Below, in pieces: positions 26,543 through 34,714 of a stretch of DNA of 64,000 nucleotides (position 1 is the first letter of the stretch; each line of letters begins with the position of its first letter). The stretch is from Aminipila sp047974845 (GTDB lineage Bacteria; Bacillota; Clostridia; Peptostreptococcales; Anaerovoracaceae): positions 37,103-101,102 of the forward strand of contig JBKECQ010000038.1 of the NCBI GenBank assembly GCA_047974845.1. Direction: 5' to 3'. The notes beneath the pieces are model-generated. The model had not been told where the DNA came from. It saw nothing but the letters and a program-made list of their open reading frames with translations, and ran no database searches. The position numbers were made by a program, and so were the translations under genes.

Positions 26543-27076
26543 CTACCTATTCTTTTTCATAATTTCTAAGTATTTGTTTAGTGTAGGTCTACTTATGTTG
26601 CAAAGCTTCGCATAATCGGTTTTATTTAATGAACCTTGTTCTAAAAGCTCATAATTTTCTATTACTGGTTTTGGAATGTCCTCAATTTTCAACGTTGGTC
26701 TTCCCACCATTTTACCTTTTGCTCTTGCTTTTGCCAAACCAATTTTAACACTTTTACTTAGTACACTATGTTCAAGATTGTCAAAGGCAGAAATAATTTT
26801 TAACATACCTATGGTCTCAGAGTCCTGACAATTTCTAAAATCAAAACTAGTTTCACCAACCACTAGGATATAGTTATTTTCTGCTATAGTTTTGAATACC
26901 TCACAAAGTTGGGTAGTATTATTGGCAATATTTTGTATACTCTCAAATATAATTCGATCCCCTTTTTGTGCTTTTTCTAAGATAAGCTCTATGAGCCTTT
27001 TATGTGATATTTTTGTTAAATCACTTTTAGAATATAAATCTTCTTCCCTAAAATAAATGTCCATGTATTTTAGCAT
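26543..27076 (-). CDS. Resolvase-like protein lacking catalytic residues, with C-terminal helix-turn-helix
   Basis: 177 aa. It follows the serine-recombinase layout: GDRIIFESIQNIANNTTQL matches the 'GD-vvv-klDRLgR' segment, SAFDNLEHSVLSKSVKIGLAKARAKGKMVGRP matches the E-helix and GRP linker, and the tail is a Hin-type HTH (NKTDYAKLCNISRPTLNKYLE). The N-terminal Y-R-S nucleophile block is shortened to about 40 residues without the Ser, and both Arg of DRLGR are Asn. Strand exchange is therefore unlikely; a DNA-binding regulator is more plausible. A second ATG at 27064 is an alternative start. It has its own promoter, with nhaC 157 nt downstream. Confidence 0.75.
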   Translation of the reverse strand: MLKYMDIYFREEDLYSKSDLTKISHKRLIELILEKAQKGDRIIFESIQNIANNTTQLCEVFKTIAENNYILVVGETSFDFRNCQDSETIGMLKIISAFDNLEHSVLSKSVKIGLAKARAKGKMVGRPTLKIEDIPKPVIENYELLEQGSLNKTDYAKLCNISRPTLNKYLEIMKKNR

Positions 27077-27095
27077 CTCCCTTAATATTACGTTT

Positions 27096-27124
27096 ATTAT
27101 ATATTAAAACAAGTTATATGTAAA
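27096..27124 (-). promoter_or_regulatory. Promoter of the resolvase-like gene
   Basis: Minus strand TTTACA, 17-nt spacer, TATAAT. Confidence 0.7.
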
Positions 27125-27131
27125 CAAAAAC

Positions 27132-27158
27132 ATTGTAAAGAAAATTTTTATTTACAAT
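27132..27158. promoter_or_regulatory. Dyad upstream of the resolvase-like gene
   Basis: 8-bp exact inverted repeat ATTGTAAA/TTTACAAT with 11-nt spacer, ending just upstream of the -35. A candidate autoregulatory operator. Confidence 0.5.
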
Positions 27159-27214
27159 TTATCATATAATATATAACTGGAGATTTCTATATTTTATTTA
27201 CGATTAGCATACAA

Positions 27215-27259
27215 AAAATAAAAAACCCTTTTGCTAGGTTTCTGTCTAACAAAAGGGTT
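27215..27259 (-). terminator. Terminator of the perR-hrb-rbr operon
   Basis: AACCCTTTTG pairs with CAAAAGGGTT, with an inner TAG/CTA; on the minus strand it is followed by TTTTTTATTTTT. Confidence 0.88.
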
Positions 27260-27290
27260 ACACTTCAAATAATGATAGTGTTTTTATATT

Positions 27291-27824
27291 TTAGTAATTT
27301 ATTTTTCTTACTTCAAAATAACTTTGTGGGTGATTACAAACTGGACATACTCCAGGAGCTTCTGTCCCAACGTGAATGTGTCCGCAGTTTCTACATTCCC
27401 ATGTCTTTTCCTCTGCTTTTGCAAAAACTGTTTTAGTTTTTACGTTTTCTAAAAGCGTTCTATATCTTTCGTCATGAGTCTTTTCTATAGCGGCAACACC
27501 TCTAAATTGTTCTGCTAACGCTGTGAATCCTTCTGCATCAGCTTCTTCTGCAAATTTTGCATACATTTCTGTCCATTCATAATGTTCACCTTCAGCTGCT
27601 GCGATTAAGTTGGACTCTGTATCATTTATTCCACCAAGCGCTTTGAACCAAAGCTTTGCGTGTTCTTTTTCATTGTCTGCTGTCTCTTGGAAAATAGCCG
27701 CAATTTGTTCATAACCTTCTTTTTTTGCTTTTGATGCATAATAAGTATACTTATTTCTTGCTTCTGATTCTCCTGCAAATGCTAACATTAAGTTTTTTTC
27801 AGTTTTTGATCCTTTTAATTCCAT
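27291..27824 (-). CDS. rbr: Rubrerythrin
   Basis: NADH-linked peroxide reductase of anaerobes. 177 aa: N-terminal ferritin-like four-helix domain with the diiron ligands in ESEARNKYTYYASKAK, ADNEKEHAKLWFKAL, AEGEHYEW and AAIEKTHDERY; C-terminal rubredoxin domain with CRNCGHIHVG and CPVCNHPQSYF. Last gene of a peroxide-defence operon. Confidence 0.95.
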   Translation of the reverse strand: MELKGSKTEKNLMLAFAGESEARNKYTYYASKAKKEGYEQIAAIFQETADNEKEHAKLWFKALGGINDTESNLIAAAEGEHYEWTEMYAKFAEEADAEGFTALAEQFRGVAAIEKTHDERYRTLLENVKTKTVFAKAEEKTWECRNCGHIHVGTEAPGVCPVCNHPQSYFEVRKINY

Positions 27825-27860
27825 TTTCTTTTCTCCCTTTCAAATTTTACTTATTAAATA

Positions 27861-28478
27861 TTACTTATTTTCTATGATGATTTTTTCAAAATCAGCAGCC
27901 CCGTGTTTGCACCATGGACATATGAAGTCTGCTGGTAAGTCTTCCCCTTCATAGACATATCCACAAATCTTACATCTCCAACCCGGCTTATCTGCTGGCT
28001 TTGGTGCTGGTTTTACGTGTTTTTGATAATAATCATATGTTAACGTACTGTCCGCAGATAATGTTTTAGCATCGGTTACTTCTGCTTTAAACAGAGTATG
28101 TGTTCCAAAATCAATGGCTTCCATTACCTTTCCTGATAAGTACGCATTTGTATTTTCCTTAATATAATAAATTCCATTTTCTGCTCTTTCAATATTTTTG
28201 AATTCAGCAAACTTATCATTTTCCTTGCCGGATCTAAAACCAAAATTTTGAAAAACAGAAAACTTTGATTCTGTAGTCAACACAGAAATATTGAACTCTT
28301 TTGTGTTCATAATCATATTATGTGTATAGTTTTGTTTATTTACTCCCAATATGATTACTAATGGAGAACTTGTAACTTGCATTACAGTGTTGACAATACA
28401 TCCGTTATCTTTTTCCCCTTCCTTAGCTGTAACGACATACAGACCGTACCCAATTTTAAATAAAGCACTATTATCCAT
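27861..28478 (-). CDS. hrb: Flavin reductase-rubredoxin fusion (high molecular weight rubredoxin)
   Basis: 205 aa. Residues 1-145 are an FMN-binding flavin-reductase-like domain (KIGYGLYVVTAKEG, GCIVNTVMQVTSSPLVI, KEFNISVLT); residues about 160-200 are a rubredoxin domain (CKICGYVYEG, CPWCKHG). The last Cys pair reads CPWCKHG rather than CPLCG. Such proteins shuttle electrons from NADH to rubrerythrin or flavodiiron proteins. Overlaps the perR 3' end by 8 nt. Confidence 0.9.
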   Translation of the reverse strand: MDNSALFKIGYGLYVVTAKEGEKDNGCIVNTVMQVTSSPLVIILGVNKQNYTHNMIMNTKEFNISVLTTESKFSVFQNFGFRSGKENDKFAEFKNIERAENGIYYIKENTNAYLSGKVMEAIDFGTHTLFKAEVTDAKTLSADSTLTYDYYQKHVKPAPKPADKPGWRCKICGYVYEGEDLPADFICPWCKHGAADFEKIIIENK

Positions 28479-28860
28479 TCGTATCTCCTTCCCTGCATAC
28501 CTTGCAATATCCTTTAAATACTAAATCATAACCTGTTATTTTAAAATTTTTATCTTCTACCATATCTAGAACATTAAGGTCTGGAACCTCTACATCATAT
28601 ACTCTTCCACATTTATTACATTTTATGTGATAGTGATTTTCTGTATAAAAATCATATTTATCTGACGAATTTGGGATTTCAATTCTAAGTAGTTCTCCCT
28701 TTTCAGCCATTTTTTTTAAATTTCTATATACTGTTGCTCTGCTAATGGTCGGGTTTTCTTTTGCAACTTCTAAGTAGATTTCTTCTGCTGACGGGTGTTT
28801 CTTTATATTACAAACCGTTTTTAAAATTATATTTTTTTGGATTGTATTTCTACTTTTCAT
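28471..28860 (-). CDS. perR: Fur family peroxide regulator, PerR-like
   Basis: 129 aa: winged helix (HPSAEEIYLEVAKENPTISRATVYRNLKKMAEKGELLRI), metal-binding ENHYHIKCNKCGRVYDVEVP and a second Cys pair GYCKVCREG. Position ahead of hrb and rbr indicates PerR rather than Fur or Zur, and the operon is probably autoregulated and derepressed by peroxide. I did not identify a perfect PerR box. Confidence 0.85.
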   Translation of the reverse strand: MKSRNTIQKNIILKTVCNIKKHPSAEEIYLEVAKENPTISRATVYRNLKKMAEKGELLRIEIPNSSDKYDFYTENHYHIKCNKCGRVYDVEVPDLNVLDMVEDKNFKITGYDLVFKGYCKVCREGDTNG

Positions 28861-28886
28861 TAATTACCTCCGTCTTTATTATTGAT

Positions 28887-28915
28887 ACTATATCCTATTA
28901 AGCAATTTAAGTCAA
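28887..28915 (-). promoter_or_regulatory. Promoter of perR-hrb-rbr
   Basis: Minus strand TTGACT, 17-nt spacer, TATAGT. Confidence 0.75.
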
Positions 28916-28956
28916 CATTCTTGTTAAATATTTCTATAAATATTTTTAGAAAATTG

Positions 28957-28987
28957 TTGACTATATGGTTACCATATAGTTTATCCT
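28957..28987 (+). promoter_or_regulatory. MATE-gene promoter with a perfect 21-bp dyad operator
   Basis: Positions 28960-28980 are a perfect palindrome: ACTATATGGT, one central T, then the complement. It overlaps the end of TTGACT (28957-28962), and TATCCT follows after 19 nt. A 19-nt spacer holding a dyad is the arrangement of MerR-type drug-responsive promoters, but a TetR or MarR operator is equally possible. Confidence 0.6.
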
Positions 28988-29017
28988 TTATTATAGATTT
29001 AGAAATGAGGGCATTTT

Positions 29018-30391
29018 ATGAACAATTCACTACACAATTCAACGCAAGATCCAATTATCAAAGATAATTCCCTTCAAAAAGAATTTAACTTTATTCAATT
29101 AATAAAATTTTCTACTCCCACAATCGCTATGATGCTATTTATGTCACTTTATAGTGTTGTTGATGGAATTTTTGTGTCTCGCTTTATTGGCACCGATGCA
29201 CTTTCTTCATTAAACATTGCATATCCTCTTTTTAATGCCATTATAGCAATAGGCGTAATGTTGGGGGCCGGTGGTAGCGCTTTAATTGCAAAAAAGATGG
29301 GTGAAGCTGAGGATGAGCTGGCTAGAAAATACTTTAGTTTAATTATCTACACAGGAATAATCATTGGAACAGTTATTACTATTTTGGGGGCAATATTTAT
29401 GAAGCCTCTTTTAACACTACTTGGAGCAACTGATGCTCTTATGCAGGGTTGTATGGATTATGGTTTTACACTGCTTCTGTTTACTGTTCCCACAATACTT
29501 CAGATGTTATTTCAATATCTCTTTATTACTGCCGGTAAACCTCACTTAGGGTTATCACTAATCATTTTTGCCGGTATTGCAAATATGATCTTTGATTACA
29601 TTTTTATTGTTCCTTTAGATATGGGTATAGCCGGAGCCGCTCTTGCCACAGGTTTAGGAATATTAGTGCCTGCCGTGGTTGGAATGCTTTACTTTACATT
29701 CAATAGAAAGGGTTCTTTGTATTTTACAAAAACAAAACCGGAATTTAAAATTCTGCTTAAGGCGTGTGCCAACGGCTCTTCCGAAATGGTTACAGAGCTT
29801 TCAAATGCAGTAATTACATTCCTATATAATATGGTAATGTTAAGACTACTCGGTTCCGATGGTGTAGCCGCCATAACAATACTGCTTTACTTTGACTTTA
29901 TGATAAAAGCGGCATTACTAGGATTCTCTATGGGAGTTTCCCCAATAATCAGTTATAACTATGGAAGTGGAAACATTGCTCAAATAAAAAGGATTTTTAA
30001 ATACAGTTTTTCCTTTATTATCGGTTGCTCTTTGGTGCTTTATACTTTATCAATGCTATTTATTCCTACCCTGACCGTTATTTTTGCACCGGAGGGAAGT
30101 CATGTGTATGAACTTGTTATTGGTGGTTTTAAACTTTATAGCATTTCATTCCTATTTACGGGAATTAGTATTTTTTCATCAGCCCTGTTTACTGCGTTTT
30201 CTAACGGGCTTATTTCAGCAACAATATCATTTTTACGAACTTTCCTATTTTTATCAGCAGGGCTTATTATCCTGCCGCCATTAATAGGAATTACAGGGGC
30301 TTGGATTTCAGCTGCTATTGCTGAGGGATTATGTGTTCTTATGAGTATTACATTTATCTTAAAGTATAGAAAAAGGTATAAGTATGTCTAA
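29018..30391 (+). CDS. MATE family multidrug efflux transporter
   Basis: 457 aa, 12 predicted transmembrane helices in two related halves. Family segments: FSTPTIAMMLFMSLYSVVDGIFVSRFIGTDALSSLNIAYP, GAGGSALIAKKMGE, and second-half GFSMGVSPIISYNYGSGN. Exports cationic drugs or metabolites using a Na+ or H+ gradient. Likely repressed through the dyad at its promoter; no adjacent regulator of the MerR or TetR kind was seen. Confidence 0.92.
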   Translation: MNNSLHNSTQDPIIKDNSLQKEFNFIQLIKFSTPTIAMMLFMSLYSVVDGIFVSRFIGTDALSSLNIAYPLFNAIIAIGVMLGAGGSALIAKKMGEAEDELARKYFSLIIYTGIIIGTVITILGAIFMKPLLTLLGATDALMQGCMDYGFTLLLFTVPTILQMLFQYLFITAGKPHLGLSLIIFAGIANMIFDYIFIVPLDMGIAGAALATGLGILVPAVVGMLYFTFNRKGSLYFTKTKPEFKILLKACANGSSEMVTELSNAVITFLYNMVMLRLLGSDGVAAITILLYFDFMIKAALLGFSMGVSPIISYNYGSGNIAQIKRIFKYSFSFIIGCSLVLYTLSMLFIPTLTVIFAPEGSHVYELVIGGFKLYSISFLFTGISIFSSALFTAFSNGLISATISFLRTFLFLSAGLIILPPLIGITGAWISAAIAEGLCVLMSITFILKYRKRYKYV

Positions 30392-30412
30392 CTCAAAAAA
30401 TCTTAACTCCAT

Positions 30413-31849
30413 TTATTTTTCTTTTATATGTTTTCGTATAAGTCTATTGGCTGTGGACTGAGATATTTTTAAACGTTCGGAAAGTTTATACGAGGTATTA
30501 AACTTGGGGTACAGAGCCTTAACCAAATTTTTCTCATGAAAATTAATATATGAATCCAAACTTTCAACCTCTGAGAAGTCTTTCTCGGAGGTTTTTTCTT
30601 GTTTCTCCTCAACTATACACATGGGGTTCTTTCCGATTTCCGCTGTTTTTTCCTCTAACACTTTTTTATTTATGTTACTGGGTAGCATATCCAAGGTAAT
30701 ATATCCTGTCTGACAACTTAATATTAGAAATTCTACCAAATGCTCCATCTCACGAATATTCCCCGGCCACTCATAACAGCACAGCGCATTCATAGCCTCT
30801 TTGGACAACCACACTTCTGTTTCATGTCTTAAACTAAATTCATTGCAAAAATGGTTCAAGAGCATACGCACATCATCGGGGCGTTGGTTTAACGGAGGTA
30901 TCACAAGAGTAACTGTAGCCAATCTGTAATACAGATCTTCACGGAATATTCCTTGGTTTATAAGCTCTGGTATATCCCTATTTGTGGCAGCAATTATACG
31001 AGTATCCACCTGCATAGGCTGAACCCCTCCCACAGGAATATATGTCTTTTCCTGCACAAATTGTAGCAACTTTGACTGTAGTGGCAGGGGGAGTTCACCT
31101 ATTTCATCTAAGAACAAGGTACCTCCATTTGCAACCTCCACCAGACCCTGTTTCCCTTTATTGGAAGCACCGCTAAATGCACCTTTTACATAACCGAACA
31201 ACTCAGACTCTATCAGTGTTGCAGGAATAGCAGCACAGTTTATGGTCACCAAAGGCCCGCTTTTTCTAGCGCTGTTTTCATGAATTCTTTTAGCCAGCTG
31301 AGATTTTCCTGTTCCTGAATTTCCTAAAATAAAAATATTTATGTTTTTAGGAGCCATACTGTCCGCCAACCTATAAACATTTTGCATGGCCTTACTCTTA
31401 AACTCTGCTATTGTATGCTCCCTATCCTTTTTAACTGTATTATTTTTTTCTAAATCACTCTCAGGCAAAGCCTTTTCAACGAATTCAGGGGCATAAAACT
31501 CTAAGGCTTCAAGGGATCTGATTTGCTCAAGTACAAAAATAGGATTGCCGGCTAAGTCACACACGGGGCTTGCTGTACTTATAAATCTTTTACCTTTTTT
31601 ATTCCTCTGTTCATAAGTAATTACCTTTTTAGTATTAAAAACCATCTCCGCAAAAGAATAATCCACACAGCCCTTCTCCACAGGGAAATAGCAATCTTTA
31701 TCAATAAGTTCCACCTTTGTCATGTTATATAGCTTACATAAAGCAGAATTACAATAGATAATATTTCTGTCTTCATCAATGATTAGTACACCATCAACAA
31801 AGGTATCTAAAATTCTTAAAAAATCTTCTTTAATTAAAGTATCCAACAT
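30413..31849 (-). CDS. Sigma-54-dependent transcriptional activator (PAS-AAA+-HTH)
   Basis: 478 aa. PAS sensor about 8-110 (FVDGVLIIDEDRNIIYCNSALCKLYN); AAA+ domain about 150-385 with Walker A GNSGTGKS (176-183), GAFSGA (223-228, the sigma-54 contact loop, usually GAFTGA), FLDEIGELP and WPGNIREMEHL; C-terminal Fis-like HTH (YKLSERLKISQSTANRLIRKH). Divergent from two M20 hydrolases, one of which has a -24/-12 promoter, so this is very probably their activator. The PAS ligand is unknown. Confidence 0.92.
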   Translation of the reverse strand: MLDTLIKEDFLRILDTFVDGVLIIDEDRNIIYCNSALCKLYNMTKVELIDKDCYFPVEKGCVDYSFAEMVFNTKKVITYEQRNKKGKRFISTASPVCDLAGNPIFVLEQIRSLEALEFYAPEFVEKALPESDLEKNNTVKKDREHTIAEFKSKAMQNVYRLADSMAPKNINIFILGNSGTGKSQLAKRIHENSARKSGPLVTINCAAIPATLIESELFGYVKGAFSGASNKGKQGLVEVANGGTLFLDEIGELPLPLQSKLLQFVQEKTYIPVGGVQPMQVDTRIIAATNRDIPELINQGIFREDLYYRLATVTLVIPPLNQRPDDVRMLLNHFCNEFSLRHETEVWLSKEAMNALCCYEWPGNIREMEHLVEFLILSCQTGYITLDMLPSNINKKVLEEKTAEIGKNPMCIVEEKQEKTSEKDFSEVESLDSYINFHEKNLVKALYPKFNTSYKLSERLKISQSTANRLIRKHIKEK

Positions 31850-31979
31850 TTACTTTTCTCCTTGTGATATCTTTTTCTCAAGATGGCTTTATTATAAGTC
31901 ATATTTGATAATCCGTCATTTACTTTTTCGCAAAATTGTGACAATATAGAAAAAAGAGTCTAAGAAATGGAGGACAAAT

Positions 31980-33197
31980 ATGATAGATAAATCTCTGATA
32001 CAGCTTATAGCTGAACAAGAGGAGTCCTTAAAAAAAGAACTTCGATTTGTAAGCGACTTTCTATACAAAAACCCCGAGATTGGAATGAAGGAGTATCTCG
32101 CATCTGATCTTCTTTCAGGTATAGCAGAAAACCACGGCTTTACTGTCACAAGAAATTTCTGTGGGATGGAAACCGCTTTTTTAGCGGAGTTTTGTAATGG
32201 TTCCGGCCCGACAATTGCATTTCTTGCCGAGTATGATGCCCTCCCCGGCTTTGGACCCGAGGGTAAGCCCGGTCATGCCTGTGGCCACAACTGGATTGCG
32301 GCTACAACTGTTGGGGCAGCCCTAGTGCTTTCAAAGCTGTCTTTGCATTTTCAAGGAACTATTCAGCTTATAGGTTCTCCCGGAATGGAGAATTACGGGG
32401 GTAAGGTGGATATGGTTCGTGCCCATGTTTTCGATTCTGTAGATGCCGCTATACAACCTCATTTAGAACAACACACTAGCTTAGACTGCCGAAGTTTAGC
32501 TTTGGATGCCATTCAATTTAATTTTAAAGGAAGAGCATCTCACTCAGCCATATATGCCCAAGAGGGGGTCAACGCCCTAGACGCCGTTCAGTTTATGTTT
32601 ATAGGGGTCAATGCCCTTAAAAATCATCTGCGAAGGGATGCAAAAATTCATGGCATTATTACAAGCGGCGGGGAAACACCAAGTGTTATTACAGAAAACG
32701 CTTCATGTCGCTTTTATATAAGAGCGCTGAACAGATCCTACCTAAATACGGTAACCCAAAAGGTAATTCGATGTGCTGAGGGCGCAGCTCTTATGGCAGG
32801 AGCTGAAATGGTCTATGAACCATTTGAAAACCCCTGCGATGATCTTATAAACAACAAGGTCTTACAGGATATCATGCGTGAATACATGGATTTGGAGGAA
32901 ATACCCATTACCTATACTTATCAAGAAATTTCAGCGTCTTTTGCTTCTGACGATATAGGAAGCGTTAGCTATGTATGCCCAAGCTTATATGTTGAATTTG
33001 ACATGGAAGCTCCGGGAGAATTTCGGATTCACGATGCTACTGCTATGAAGTATGTTAATTCCGAGTTAAGTTATCATAAAATGGACCAAGCAGTACGTAT
33101 TTTAGCGGGCTCCGCCATGGAGTTATTTTTAAATCCTGACAAAGTTAAGAATGCCAGATTGGAATTACGCAAGACTTTGGCAGAGAAAATTTTCTAA
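31980..33197 (+). CDS. M20 amidohydrolase-like protein (AbgA/AbgB type) with altered catalytic Glu
   Basis: 405 aa, M20D family: EYDALPGFGPEG-PGHACGHNWIAATTVGAAL (metal ligands), QPHLEQHT, FKGRASHSA and a terminal EFRIHDATAMKY. Family members hydrolyse p-aminobenzoyl-glutamate, dipeptides or N-acyl amino acids. The usual PAEEN reads PGMEN: the first Glu, the general base, is Met, while the metal-binding Glu stays. It may be a non-catalytic partner of the next protein, as AbgA and AbgB act as a heteromer in E. coli. Start after TGGAGG. No sigma-54 promoter seen directly upstream. Confidence 0.85.
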   Translation: MIDKSLIQLIAEQEESLKKELRFVSDFLYKNPEIGMKEYLASDLLSGIAENHGFTVTRNFCGMETAFLAEFCNGSGPTIAFLAEYDALPGFGPEGKPGHACGHNWIAATTVGAALVLSKLSLHFQGTIQLIGSPGMENYGGKVDMVRAHVFDSVDAAIQPHLEQHTSLDCRSLALDAIQFNFKGRASHSAIYAQEGVNALDAVQFMFIGVNALKNHLRRDAKIHGIITSGGETPSVITENASCRFYIRALNRSYLNTVTQKVIRCAEGAALMAGAEMVYEPFENPCDDLINNKVLQDIMREYMDLEEIPITYTYQEISASFASDDIGSVSYVCPSLYVEFDMEAPGEFRIHDATAMKYVNSELSYHKMDQAVRILAGSAMELFLNPDKVKNARLELRKTLAEKIF

Positions 33198-33233
33198 ATT
33201 AATTTTTTTAAGTTCTTCTATACGTTTTTTATA

Positions 33234-33290
33234 TTAATCAGTCATATTTAACTTATTTAAAGTTATTTTTGACTGGTTTTTTATTTTTAG
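33234..33290 (+). terminator. Terminator or activator dyad after the first M20 gene
   Basis: Imperfect 15-bp dyad from CAGTCATATT to ATTTTTGACTG followed by GTTTTTTATTTTT. It fits a terminator, but its arms share AGTCA-A-TT with two other copies (31897, 33289) and it lies 70-110 nt upstream of a sigma-54 promoter, so it may also be an enhancer site. Confidence 0.5.
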
Positions 33291-33346
33291 TCAAATTTGC
33301 CTCAGTATTTTATATATTAATTTAACAAAAAAGCTATTTTTCAGCA

Positions 33347-33362
33347 TGGCACAAAATTTGCT
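33347..33362 (+). promoter_or_regulatory. Sigma-54 (-24/-12) promoter
   Basis: TGGCAC, 5 nt, TTGCT: exact consensus. Expected start of transcription near 33373, about 45 nt before the M20 start codon at 33418. Confidence 0.88.
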
Positions 33363-33417
33363 TAATATTTTGTGTAAAGAATTTATGATTTTTTTGTTTA
33401 CAGACAAAGGAGTTCTT

Positions 33418-34620
33418 ATGATTAAAGAATTAAAGACATTAATGCGAAATATCGCAGACAACTATGCAAAAGAATTTGAGGATGTCTCCAACTTTATTTT
33501 CCATAATCCGGAACTGGGTGGAGGGGAAATAAAAAGTTCACAATTTCTTGTAGATTTTATGAAAAAACACGGTTTTCAGATTACTCATCCATATGCGGGA
33601 GAGCCCACAGGTTTTCGTGCAGAAATAGGAAATGGCAAGGGCCCAACAATAGCTTTTCTGGCTGAATATGATGCTCTTCCCGGTTATGGTGATAATGGAG
33701 AACCGGCTCATGCCTGTGGCCACAACTGGATTGCAGCGGTTACCGCAGGAAGTGCTGTAGTTCTATCTAAAATGATTGATAAATTAAACGGAACTATAGT
33801 TCTTATCGGCACACCTGCGGAAGAAAACCTCAGTGCAAAAGTATCCATGATTAAAAATGGCGGCTTTGATGATATTGATGTTGCACTTCAAGCTCATCCA
33901 GATCAAAACACAGAAATAACCCCTGGAGCTCTCGCTTTAAGTGCATATGAATTTCATTTTAAAGGGAAGGCCGCCCATGCCGCTCAGTTTCCTCACCAGG
34001 GAATCAATGCCTTAGATGCAGTGCAACTTACTTTTTCAGGAATAAACGCTTTGAGACAACATATTCCCTCAGATGTTAGAATTCATGGAATAGTAACTGC
34101 CGGAGGCGCCGCTGTAAACGTGGTTCCCGATAAGTGTTCTTGTCACTTTCAAATCAGAGCAAAAAAGCGTTCTACGGTGGAGCTGGTTTCTGAGAAAGTT
34201 AAAAACTGCGCCTTGGGTGCCTCCTTGATGACCGGAGCAACTTGCCATATTACCATGCCCGAACCTATGCTGTACGATTTAATAAATGTACCAATTCTAA
34301 CAAGGCTGGCAGAGGAAAATCTTATGGAAAACGGTATTTTAAAGGTACATAGAGAAGAGATATCTCCCGGTTCCTCCGACATAGGGAATGTCAGCTATGT
34401 ATGCCCCACTTGTTATATTGAGGTAGGTCTTGACGATGTAAATTTCCGAGTACATGATCGGGAAGCCCTTAAATACGCAGATTCCCCTCATGCCTACACT
34501 AAATTGCATCAGGTTATAAAAGGTATGTCCTCTATGGCGATTGATTTGCTTGAAACACCTGCCTTTGTTGAACAAGCAAAAAAGGAGCATAAACTTATTT
34601 TACAAATGCCTCCCGAATAA
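33418..34620 (+). CDS. abgB: M20 amidohydrolase, AbgB-like
   Basis: 400 aa. Complete M20D set: AEYDALPGYGDNGEPAHACGHNWIAAVTAG, GTPAEENLSAKVSMIK (catalytic and metal Glu), LQAHPDQNTE, FKGKAAHAAQFPHQGINALDAVQL, and C-terminal FRVHDREALKYADSPHAY. Likely splits an amide such as p-aminobenzoyl-glutamate or a dipeptide. I place the start at ATG 33418 after AAAGGAG; the longer frame from 33346 would begin inside the sigma-54 promoter. About 55% similar by eye to the upstream paralogue. The transporter follows 94 nt downstream. Confidence 0.88.
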   Translation: MIKELKTLMRNIADNYAKEFEDVSNFIFHNPELGGGEIKSSQFLVDFMKKHGFQITHPYAGEPTGFRAEIGNGKGPTIAFLAEYDALPGYGDNGEPAHACGHNWIAAVTAGSAVVLSKMIDKLNGTIVLIGTPAEENLSAKVSMIKNGGFDDIDVALQAHPDQNTEITPGALALSAYEFHFKGKAAHAAQFPHQGINALDAVQLTFSGINALRQHIPSDVRIHGIVTAGGAAVNVVPDKCSCHFQIRAKKRSTVELVSEKVKNCALGASLMTGATCHITMPEPMLYDLINVPILTRLAEENLMENGILKVHREEISPGSSDIGNVSYVCPTCYIEVGLDDVNFRVHDREALKYADSPHAYTKLHQVIKGMSSMAIDLLETPAFVEQAKKEHKLILQMPPE

Positions 34621-34682
34621 ATCCAATTTGTTACTTGTTATTTTGAATAATTTAAATTGAAAAAAAGTTTTTACTTCTTAAA

Positions 34683-34699
34683 TATGTGGAACTTTCCAC
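34683..34699 (+). promoter_or_regulatory. Small dyad in the transporter leader
   Basis: TGTGGAA-CT-TTCCACA, 7-bp stem just before the GAGGGGAG ribosome binding site; could affect translation of the transporter. Confidence 0.4.
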
Positions 34700-34714
34700 A
34701 GAGGGGAGCTAATA

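Noticed and set aside
26543..27076. Mobile element suggested by a resolvase-like gene
   Set aside because: No terminal inverted repeats, transposase or target duplication nearby, and the protein lacks catalytic residues.
31930..31944. Minus-strand sigma-54-like site TTGTCAC-N4-TTGC upstream of the activator gene
   Set aside because: The -24 GG is GT and the distance between the two elements is one base short of the required spacing, so it is not a credible -24/-12 promoter.
33346..33417. N-terminal extension of the second M20 protein starting at 33346
   Set aside because: It has no ribosome binding site, overlaps an exact sigma-54 promoter and has no counterpart in the paralogue; ATG 33418 with AAAGGAG is better.
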